A program made the translations under genes and the position numbers. This document shows, one piece after another, positions 55,363 through 64,000 of a stretch of DNA of 64,000 bases (the first letter of the stretch is position 1; the number at the start of each line of letters is the position of its first letter). Source of the stretch: Posidonia oceanica (taxonomy: Eukaryota > Streptophyta > Magnoliopsida > Alismatales > Posidoniaceae). The notes below the pieces were generated by a model. That model was not told where the DNA came from and searched no databases. It saw only the letters and a list, made by a program, of their open reading frames with translations. The DNA lies in NCBI GenBank assembly GCA_037176725.1, contig JAZBRS010000029.1, positions 122,173,001 through 122,237,000 of the forward strand, read 5' to 3'.

Positions 55363-57770
55363 CGTAGCCCTATCCTCACGCGCTCTCGGTCAGCAATTGC
55401 CTAGTTCGTTAGTGAGCCTCTTCTTACTCTTGTCATGGAAGGAGTTTCCACTTCGACCCCTCCGGTTGCCCCTTCATCTCCCTTTGTGCCCCCTGTGACG
55501 CCAGGGTTTCCCCCTCTGATGCCTTTGGTATCCCAGTTCGTCCCGGGGCATTGGCAAACATCTGCCCCTCCGGATTCGGTCGTCGAGTCCATCTTGGTGA
55601 CCGTCACTCGTGTTCCGGAGACGCCTTTGACCCCTCCATCCTAGGGATATGTCACCCTTGATGCCCCTTCTGCTGCTGCTGCGACTCTTGCTGTAGGACC
55701 TCTTTCCCCTGGACAGTTTGTGTCCATGCCACTTGCTTCTCATCCCTTGCCGGCACTGCACTTCAGCGTTCCCGCTGACGGGACGCCTGAGGCACATTAC
55801 CAGCACCTGATGGAGCTCGCCTAGAGACTGCAGGGCATGGCTCTATCAATTCGTCCCTCCTTCATTCCTGCCGCTCCAGAGGTTCCCCTGCGGCCAGTTC
55901 CTGCATATCATACATTTGCCACTACACCTCCGCCTAGACCATCGTCTCAACTGCTCACGGTTCCGACGATGGGAGCCCAGTTTCTGCCTCCCACAGCACA
56001 ACACACAGCACAACATGCACCTCCATCACTTGGTGGCCAGTCCTTTGCGCTGGGTGGAGCACAGTACCCCACTAGCTTGCTGTCTGGCACCCCGCCTGGG
56101 CAGCAACTGATGCTCTAGCACACTACACCTTCCACTGCATAGCATGTCATTTATCCTCCTCCCCTGCATCAAGTCCAGAATCCTGCATACATTCCATCAT
56201 ACACTGTACCAGCGCACGGATACACCGACCATCCTGTTGCTCCACCAGGCGACGCTATGGTAGATCCGGAGGAGCACTTAGGTGTGACCCACTCAGCATA
56301 AGTGCTCGCTACCCCTGCCGATCCCTCCCTTGCGACAGCAAATCCAGACCCCATCAATAACAGGATGGACGTCTTGGAGGAGGCACTACGACTAGTGCAG
56401 GGTACTGAGCACCAGACCTACCAGTTCTGGGACCTCTGCTGCTTTCCAGAGCCGGTACTCCCTCTGAAGTTTAAAATCCCAGACTTCGATAAATATAATG
56501 ATAGGGGCTATCCCATAGCACATCTGAAGGTGTATTACGGTGATCTCGCTCAACTCTAGGCTGACGAGAGGTTGCTGATCCGCCTGTTCCAGAAAAGGTT
56601 GACCGAGCCAGCACTCAAGTGGTTCACCTCACTTGATATGTCAGCCATCAAGACTTGGAACGACCTCAGTCAGGCGTTCCTAGAACAATATTCCTTCAAC
56701 CTCGACCTAGTCCCAAAGCGCACGGACCTGGTCGCAACCAAGCAGAATCCCAGCCAGCCGTTCGGGGAGTACGTCGACCGCTAGCGCGTCCTTGCTTCAC
56801 AAGTCCGAGATAGACCCTCTGACGAGGAGTCTATTGAGATCGTTATCAAGGGGGTGCAGCCATCTCTCGGGGCTCTACTTAGCATTCAACCTGTCACTAC
56901 TTTTGCAGGACTAATCCGAGCTTGAGCGCGCGTGGAGAGTTCGTTGCGGAGTGGCAACTTCCCTACTCTCTTTGCGTTCGCTAAGTAGGCCACGACTAGC
57001 AGTAATAGCGCCAACAGTAGCACCACCAACAACAGCAGCGGTAGCAACAACAATCATCCCAAGAAGAAAGATTCTCCGAAGACCGTTGTTGCATTCGTCG
57101 ATTCCCCTGCTGCGCCTGTTCACCTGCCGCCTCGGCTTACCCCAGCTTAGATGGTGTATGCTCCTGCACCTAGGAATCCCCCCACACCACAGATCACCAC
57201 CACCACTCGACCGGTCTATCCCACTGCACCGGTTCAGCAAGGCCAATACCCAAGGCAAAGACGGCCACTCACTGAGAAGCGGAAGTTCGCCCCACTGGTG
57301 GAACCGCTGACGGCCATCTTGCCAAAGGTTGCATTGCTCCTGAGATTCTCGGAGGTTCGCCTGCCCCCAAATCCCTTGCCGCATTGGTATAAGGCGAACC
57401 TCTTTTGCAATTTCCATCGAAGTGTCGGGCATTCAACAGATAATTGCTTCACCCTGCGGAATGCTATTCAGGACTTGATCGAATCGGGAACGATTGTGAT
57501 CAACACCCACGAGGCCTCCACTCACACACCCACACATGCATCTGCTCATTCATCTATTCCTCCTCATTCCAGCATCGTCCGCCAACCTCTACCGGAGCAC
57601 TCTTATCCGGGAGGTGTGGGAACCTCAGGAATTCACTCTCTTTTCCCTTCTGAGCCAATAGGCACCCCTGCCTTCCCTCCCCAACAACCTTACCCTTCTC
57701 CCCAGAATCCAATAGGCACCCCTGCAGTCCCTCTTGTGCTCGTAGCACGTGCTCCCGTGGTTATTAATTT
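55363..57770 (+). pseudogene. gag: Gag of element 2, broken by point-mutation stops
   Basis: Homologous over its length to the element 1 gag in a constant frame. Stops at 55402, 55642, 55822, 56116, 56140, 56299, 56557, 56782, 56923, 56986 and 57148. At 55402, 55822, 56140, 56557, 56986 and 57148 the element 1 codon is CAG. Capsid motifs: KFKIPDFDKYND, ALKWFTSLDMSAIKTWNDL (about 56610-56670), FGEYVDR. The zinc-knuckle-like CNFHRSVGHSTDNC is at about 57405-57450 and continuous with the region before it, so in this family the knuckle belongs to Gag. The original start codon is not certain. Confidence 0.88.
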
Positions 57771-60380
57771 AACTCGAGACACCCATCGTGTACCATACAG
57801 CTGCACCACAGAAATGTGTGTGGAAGTAACACGATTGGGGAGGGTCTATAGACCCCCAGCACCGGCGGTTAGGCCAAACTATCCAGAACCTGCTGTGCCC
57901 CCACCCTCTAGCCAACCCCCTGTAACCGTCCCTTTAGAGCTTGTCGCCAAAGCCACCCCTCCTACTGCCAAGAAGAATCAACCCAAGGCTGACATTACCT
58001 CTCAGCTTAAGAAGGTTAAAGCCGACATTTCCATTTGGGACCTGATACACACCTCTACCAAACACCACGAAGCTTTTCTTCGCGTGTTCCAAGTTGCCCA
58101 TGTGTCCCAGACTATTGAACCTTCAGCCTTGGCAAGCATGGTAGGGACGATTGCGGTGCCTCAGATCATCTCTTTTACAAGCGATGAACTGCCTCTAGCG
58201 GGGATTAATCACAACCAACCCTTGTTCGTCATGGTTCAGTTCAAAAACTTTCGCATTCCCCTCACGCTGGTTGATAACGGGTCAAGCCTTAATGTCTGCC
58301 CTTTGCGTACTGCAACAAAGCTTGGATTCAAAGCCGAGGATATCACTCCAGCTATAAAGGGAATGACAGCTTTTGACAATACCCACCATGACGCTTTAGG
58401 GATCCTAATTATTCCTCTTACCATTGGCCCGGTCGTATTTGATATAGAATTGTATGTCGTCGACTTGAAGCCAAATTTTAATTTCCTGCTTGGGCACCTT
58501 TGGCTCCACAAGCATTAGGTCCTCCCCTTGACCCTCCATCGCATGATAAAGTACCGCCATGGTGACGATGTCATCGTCGTCATGGCGGAGAACTTTGAGA
58601 AGGAGCAGATCGAGGCAGTCTCCCCTGTCTCTTCACAAACCATCCCCTTTGACCCTGAAACCTCCGATGCTTTGTATCGCGTTAACCAGTGTGAGCCAGT
58701 TAACTTCATTCCTGATCTTGAATGCGTCAACTCCTTGGCCGTTCATAATAACCCCTTTCAAATGGTCGAGAATGTCTATCACAGATGGGGTTACGTTAAG
58801 GGCACACTGCTTGGGCGATACGGCCAGGGGATTGCAGAGCTGATCGTAGCAGAGGAGCGGAGAAAAGTGGAAGGTCTCGGTTACAAGCCCAAGCCCAACA
58901 AAGATGATTGCTTTCAGCTGAAGAATCAGAAGACAGTCATCCCCAGGGACCTCACTAACTTCACTAGTGCAGGTATTCTAGGTTCAATTGATGGTCAAGC
59001 CGCGGTGCCGACAGAAAAATGGGTCTGCATTGAGGACTACTACTCGGATGAGGAGCAGTTTGGCGCAGTAGAGGTGGCCCAAACTTGTGGCAAAGCTCTG
59101 ATCAGCATGGAGGCACCTCGGTCGGTTTGTTTGGCCCTACCCTCAACAGATACAGTAGCCAACTTAGTAGGCCCTGTGGCAGGACTGACAAGCTTTCACA
59201 TTTCTGCAGCCACATCAGCATCACAAGCACCAGCAGCAGTGGCAGCTCAGAAGTCAAGGACACCCCTTCAGGCACAGTTAGCCAGTCCGCCTGCAGCCGT
59301 AGTGGCATCAGTACAGTTGTCACCCTCTCCAGAGGGTCAGTCAGCCAGTTCAGCCAGTAACGCGACTCGGCCCACTTCAGCAGCCGCATAATACAGAATG
59401 CAGCCGGCGCCGTCCGCTACACATCTTGCTGCCGCAAGACAGCAACCCTCGTGGCAGACCCCCATGGTGTTAAAGGCCACACCCTCACTGTCACTACTAG
59501 ATGCAGAGGTCCAGTTGAGCAATGCAGCCTCCCAGCCATTGGGCCCTCAGAAGAGCAGCTTTGCCTACCCTCCAACTGCAGTAGTGATCTTGGTAGCGCA
59601 CCCACCTGTGGCCCCGCCGACCGATCTGTTTCGATCTCCAATCATGAAGCCACCGCAATCAAGCATGCTCGTAGACTAGACAATGCAAGCATCCAGGACG
59701 GTGGTACATCTAGCAGCCGGGCCAGAACCAGAGGCCCCCGGCGTCTACTACGTCGACTCACCCTCGGATGAGGAGGAAGGAGTGGCGGCAGAAGCCTAGG
59801 TCGACTCATGGATGGGAGATTTAGAGCTACTATACCAGGAACAGCTCAAGTCGCTAGTAGAGGACCTGGTTGAGCACCAAACAGCGGAAAGGAAAGGGAA
59901 AGCCATGGTTACGGACCCTCCCCCGCAGGAAGACCATGCCTCTATCATGGTCTTAGAAGAAGACTCAGCAGCAGCGGACTCCACCAGACCAGATGAGCTC
60001 ATCACTCTGCAACCACAAGGCGGGTCTAGGTGGTTTGTGCAGCACATGCCCCACTCAGGCAGTGTAGCAAGCGACAGTACCCAGATCAGCTGCTAGTCCG
60101 GCATACCCTTTGCAAGTACACTAGAAGACGTGGAGGAGAAAACACTGGCAGCGTAGACAGCAACTGAGCCAACAGTCCAGACGGTAACAGAGCTGAAAGC
60201 AGCATCAGTAACAGAGTTATCAGCAGCCTCTACAGTAGGGCCATCAGCAGCGCCATTGATAGAATCAGTAGAACCATCAGCAGAGTCAGTGGCAGAGCGC
60301 TTAGCAGAATCAGCTAGGTCAGAGTAGGTAGAGGAAGTTGCCAAAACAGAGGTCGCGCACCAAGGATACAAGAACACTTG
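57771..60380 (+). pseudogene. pro: Aspartic protease, G-patch-like motif and linker of element 2
   Basis: Same frame as gag. Protease motif LVDNGSSLNVCPL with Asp at 58273-58275, and FNFLLGHLWLHKH shortly before a TAG at 58516 (CAG in element 1). The G-patch-like YHRWGYVKGTLLGRYGQGI follows at 58780-58835. The Ser/Ala-rich linker (59100-60380) has further stops at 59389, 59677, about 59797 and about 60093. The protease would process the polyprotein in virus-like particles; this copy cannot make it in full. Confidence 0.85.
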
Positions 60381-62480
60381 AGTAAGCGTGACCATCCTGA
60401 AGCATCACCAAGGCCAAGCAGCAGAACTTATACACTCTTTCGATATCATAAACCCCACTTTTGAGAAAGAGATCCTCTCGGAACTTATCGCATATGGAGA
60501 GGAGGATGATACGGGCGAGGACGAGAATGATGAACAATTGCCCAAGTTCTGGCCCTATGACGACGATCCAGAAGGCCCCAACCTCCATGTTGAAGAAGAA
60601 ACATAGGTTGTCAATATCAACATAGCTGAAGAAGCCAGAGAGGTCCGTGTTAGTGCCCGGCTGTCATCCCAGGCTAGAGCAGAGTTCATCGCATTCCTGA
60701 AAGAGTATGCGGATGTCTTCGCCTGTAGCTACGAAGACATGGTCGGCCTCGATGTTGAGATACTGGTTCACAACCTGCCCTTGAAACCAGATGCCAAGCC
60801 AGTAAAGCAGAAACTGAGAAGATGGCGACCGTAGTGGCTGCTCATGATCAAAGAAGAGATCATGAAGCAGCACAAAGTCAATTTCCTGAAGGTCGTCCTT
60901 TATCCTGAGTGTGCCCAAGAAAGATGGCCGAGTCCGAATTTGTATCGACTATAGGGACCTGAACAAGGCAAGTCCTAACGACGATTTCCCATTGCCTCAC
61001 ATTGACGTCCTAGTTGACAATATTGCGGGCCACAAGAGGCTCTCCATCATGGACAGCTTCTCCGGATATAACTAGATCAAAATCGCAGAAGAAGACATGG
61101 AAAAGACTTCATTCATCACCCCCTGGGGAGTCTTCTGCTACCAAGTTATGCCATTTGGGTTGAAGAATGCTGGCGCAACCTATCAGAGGGCCATGATTGC
61201 ACTTTTCCACAACCTCATGCACCAAGAAGTGGAGGTCTATGTAGATGATATGATTGCCAAAACCAAAGAGCCTGAGGATCACCTTGCCTGTTTGAAGAAG
61301 CTCTTTAACTGCTTGAGAAAGTATAAGCTGCGCCTCAACCCCAACAAGTGTGTATTCGGGGTGTCTTCTGGCAAACTTCTGGGCTACATTGTTAGCCAAA
61401 GGGGGATTGAAGTAGACCCGATGAAGGTAAAAGCCATCGTGGACATGCCACCCCCCAGGACTGAAAAGGAGGTCAGGGGCTTGCTAGGGCGTTTACAATA
61501 TATCAATTGCTTCATTGCACAGCTTACGCCTATCTGCGAGCCGATATTCAAGCTCCTAAAGAAGAATGCACAGATCGATTGGAGCGAGGAGTGCCAGGCT
61601 GCTTTCGACAAGATCAAGCAGCTGTTGATCAAGCCTCCTGTCCTGGTTCCCCCCACACTAGGGAGACCTTCGCTTCTTTACCTTTCTACCACACAGCATT
61701 CCATGGGCACCGTCTTAGGCCAACATGATGAGACAGGTAGAAAGGAGCGCACCATTTATTACCTGAGCAAGAAGTTCAATGAATGCGAAGCTAGGTATAG
61801 CACAATAGAGAAGACCTGCTTATCTCTTGTCTAGGCTGCATAGAAACTAAGGCATTATATGATGGCATACCTAGTTCAGCTCTTATGCCAACATGATCAT
61901 ATAAAGTTCCTCTTTCAGAAGCTGGCCATGGTAAGCAGATGTGTTAAGTGGCAAGTGCTACTGTCTCAGTACGACATCACCTTTGTCACTCAGAAGTCCA
62001 TGAAGGGCCAAGCCATGGCAGACCATCTTGCTGATTTCCCTCTGCCTGAATACTAGCCGCTCTAGACGCAGTTCCTAGACAAAGACAGTCTTTTTGCAAT
62101 GGAGGACTCTCAAGAGAAAGACCCTGAAGATCAAGAGCAGTGGCAATTATACTTCGATGGTGCTGTGAACAAGAAGGGTCGAGGCATAGGCGTAGTGCTG
62201 ACAACGCCTCAGGGACAGACGATTCCCTTCACAAGGAAGCTGACCTTCAAATGCACCAACAACGAGGCAGAATATGAGGCGTGCATCCTAGGACTGAATG
62301 TTGCCCTCGAGCATGAGGTACAGAAGCTACTTGTGCACGGCGACGCCATGCTGGTGATTTCTCAAGTGAATGGCGACTGGAAGACAAAGGATCCAAAGTT
62401 ACTGCCATATCAGGAACACCTGCTGAAGCTGATAGAAGAATTTGCAAGCATCCGCTTCACATACATGAATTGAGCAAGGA
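60381..62480 (+). pseudogene. pol: Reverse transcriptase with two RNase H domains
   Basis: RT starts near 60640 (SSQARAEFIAFLKEYADVFA). A small deletion with frameshift at about 60905 removes the residues before PKKDGRVRICIDYRDLNKAS. Active site YVDD at 61238-61249 within VEVYVDDMIAKTK; thumb region GYIVSQRGIEVDP. A degenerate first RNase H follows (about 61640-61860, IYYLSKKFNECEARYSTIEK). A second, archaeal-type RNase H is at 62140-62470: LYFDGAVNKKGRGIG (Asp 62156), NNEAEYEA (Glu about 62264), HGDAML (Asp 62342). The double RNase H is diagnostic for the Tat clade. Stops (mostly TAG) interrupt it. Confidence 0.9.
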
Positions 62481-62639
62481 ACGCATATGCAGATGCGTTG
62501 GCAACCCTGGCGTCCTGGCTCAGTATACTTGAAGACAGCATAGTAGATGTATCAGTTACTCGCGTAGAGCAGCCTGCGCACTGCATGAGCATAGAAGAGG
62601 TGGATCCAGCAGAGGAGCAGCCCTAGTATCATGACATAA

Positions 62640-63141
62640 AAGCTTTCCTAGAGTCTGGCAGCCTTCTGCCCGGTACCTCAGCAGTAGATAAAAGAACTCT
62701 AGCGCGTCTGGTGTCAAAGTATGTACTAGGGGCAGGACAGTTGTATAGAAGGTCATACAATCAAATGCTCCTGCACTGCTTGAACAAATCGGAGGCTGAC
62801 ATGCTGATGCTTCAAGTGCATACGAGAACTTGCGGCCTGCACATGAACGGCGTCCTCCTAGCCAAGAAGATAATGCTTCAAGGCTACTTTTGGCTAACTA
62901 TGGAAGTAGACTGCTGCCGGTTCGTACGCAGATGCCACAACTGTCAAGTGCATGGTAACTTCATTTGGGCGCCCCCACAGGAATTGCATAGCATGTCGTC
63001 GTCGTGGCCTTTCTCCACCTGGGGGATTGATGTCATTGACGCCATTCACTCTGCAGCTTCTAATGGTCATCGCTACATTCTAGTAGCGATCGATTACTTT
63101 ACCAAGTGGGTGGAAGCGGCCTCCTACAAAACAGTAACTGC
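62640..63141 (+). pseudogene. int: Integrase N-terminal part, cut by an LTR
   Basis: Zinc-binding N-terminus with HTRTCGLHMNG...FVRRCHNCQ (about 62819-62950), then PFSTWGIDVIDAI with the first catalytic Asp, and DYFTKWVEAASYKTVTA. The homology to element 1 stops there; the next codons are LTR sequence. The second Asp and the Glu are absent. Confidence 0.88.
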
Positions 63142-64000
63142 TGTGTCTTAACACCCCATTTTGACTAGCTGAATTAGTGGATCTCTCTCTCTAGTGGCTT
63201 CAAAACATGACTTAGAAAACCATCACCCAAAAAATCAGGAAAATTAAAAAACTTTAGAACCTTGAAACCAAACCCCAAAACCTCAGCCTTTCTTTAACCT
63301 AGGAAAACCTACACAAAACTTTGGAAAATCCACCCACAAAACCCTAGGTCAAACTCTAGAAACCCTAGGTCACACACTCACACAAAACCCCCTCCAAACC
63401 CAAGCCTTTCACCTACTTTCTCTCCGGATTATCCTTTTCTCTCTCCTGATTATCCTTTTTCTCTCTTCTGATTATTCTTTTCTCTCTCCTCCTTATCCTC
63501 CTTCTTTTCCTCTCATTTCTTCATCTTTTCTTGCTCTCCAATGGGCCCACCTTATTCTCTTCTCTTCCCTCTATTTTATCCTTATTTTATTTTATTTTTA
63601 TCTTATCCCATGCTTATTCAATCTTTAATCTCTTTTCCTCCCTTCTTCTCTTTCTTTATTTGCTTCTTCCCTTCTTTCTCTCTTTTCCACAACAACACTA
63701 AACCCTAAACCCTAAACCCTAATCCACTCCTAAACACTAAACCCCAAAACCCTAAAACACTAAACCCTACAACACTAAACTTCCAAACCCTAACCTAAAC
63801 CCCAAACTCTAATCTACATCAAAACCATATTAAAACCTAAACCATAAACCCATTTCAAAACTCCTAAAACACTAAACATCAAAACCATACTAAAACCTAA
63901 ACCCTAAACCCATTTCAAAACCCTAAATCCCACTCAAAACCAAACCCTAAAAACCTAAACCCTAAACTCATTTCAAAACCCTAAATCCCACTCAAAACCA
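63142..64000 (+). repeat. Element 6: start of another Tat-type LTR (runs off the window)
   Basis: TGTGTCTTAACACCCCATTT followed by GACTAGCTGAATTAGTGGAT, clearly related to but much diverged from the element 2 LTR start. It is preceded by integrase codons, not by a PPT, so it is best read as the 5' LTR of an element inserted in element 2. Confidence 0.75.
63690..63990 (+). repeat. Degenerate CCCTAAA-like repeats in the element 6 LTR
   Basis: A few perfect CTAAACCCTAAACCCTAA units, then irregular AAACCCTAAAAC/ACACTAAACC words up to the window end. It resembles plant telomere repeat but is short, degenerate and inside an LTR whose relatives have similar A/C-rich U3 parts. Confidence 0.6.

Larger units (their letters stand above)
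48234..63141 (+). mobile_element. Element 2: older Ogre/Tat retrotransposon, truncated by a later insertion
   Basis: 5' LTR 48234-54088, PBS 54090-54107, leader, then gag-protease-RT-RNase H-integrase homologous to element 1. It retains the RT and RNase H domains that element 1 has lost. The coding region is broken by many TAG codons and one clear frameshift. The 3' part of integrase, the 3' UTR and the 3' LTR are not in the window: another LTR begins at about 63142. Confidence 0.9.

Noticed and set aside
55402..60606. Reassigned UAG codon or suppression to explain the many TAGs
   Set aside because: Element 1 has CAG at most of these sites, and TAA/TGA stops also occur; methylcytosine deamination explains it more simply.
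63690..63990. Telomere or chromosome end
   Set aside because: Only a few perfect CCCTAAA units, degenerate and embedded in an LTR-like A/C-rich region.
63142..64000. 3' LTR of element 2
   Set aside because: Too diverged from 48234-54088, no PPT before it, and integrase breaks off in mid-domain.
1..64000. Host tRNA, rRNA or ordinary protein-coding genes
   Set aside because: None seen; the only tRNA-like words are the PBS complements and all recognisable proteins belong to retroelements or their cargo.

Overview
The window is nuclear DNA of a flowering plant and consists essentially of nested LTR retrotransposons of the Ty3/gypsy Tat lineage (Ogre-like). The evidence is: gag/aspartic protease ORFs with the DNGS-type active site, an RT followed by two RNase H domains, DD35E integrase, LTRs starting TGTnGACACCCC, primer-binding sites TGGCGACTCnGCTGGGGA directly after the LTRs, and plant mobile domain (PMD) proteins carried as cargo. 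No ordinary host gene, tRNA, rRNA or CRISPR array was found. Which plant cannot be told.

Element 1 (1-23495, minus strand, about 0.56 kb cut off by the left edge) is a young Ogre-like element with a 5.8-kb 5' LTR at 17686-23495 and the matching 3' LTR at 1-5245 (about 1-2% different by eye). Reading leftwards from the 5' LTR it has: PBS; leader; gag (16399-14498); protease, G-patch-like and linker region (to about 11190); an internal deletion that removed RT, both RNase H domains and the integrase N-terminus; the integrase core and C-terminus (to 10275); a sense PMD ORF (8810-7728); three tandem-repeat arrays (7830-5795); a polypurine tract inside a hairpin; and the 3' LTR.

Element 1 sits in the left one of two tandemly arranged copies of a gag-only element (element 3). 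The complete copy is 28206-42345: LTR 28206-29421, PBS, decayed gag, the last codons of integrase, an eight-exon PMD gene in ANTISENSE orientation (38447-35392), tandem arrays, polypurine tract, LTR 41100-42345. The left partial copy (23496-28205) shares the LTR at 28206-29421. Element 3 itself appears inserted at the first base of another Tat-type LTR (42346 to about 45150), which meets an oppositely oriented LTR (47553 back to about 45170). An unclassified 0.7-kb island follows (47554-48233).

Element 2 (48234 to about 63141, plus strand) is an older relative of element 1: 5.9-kb LTR, PBS, then gag-protease-RT-RNase H-integrase in essentially one reading frame, broken mostly by CAG-to-TAG changes. 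It is cut inside integrase by the start of a further LTR (63142-64000).

The most interesting signals are non-coding: (a) hairpins with compensatory arm changes in the 3' arrays of element 1; (b) a dyad module with strict 29-bp spacing and unrelated cores, repeated at a dozen loci across element 3; (c) an inverted copy of the LTR terminus at the same distance upstream of the polypurine tract in two different elements; (d) PMD genes captured twice, once in sense and apparently intronless, once antisense with introns kept.
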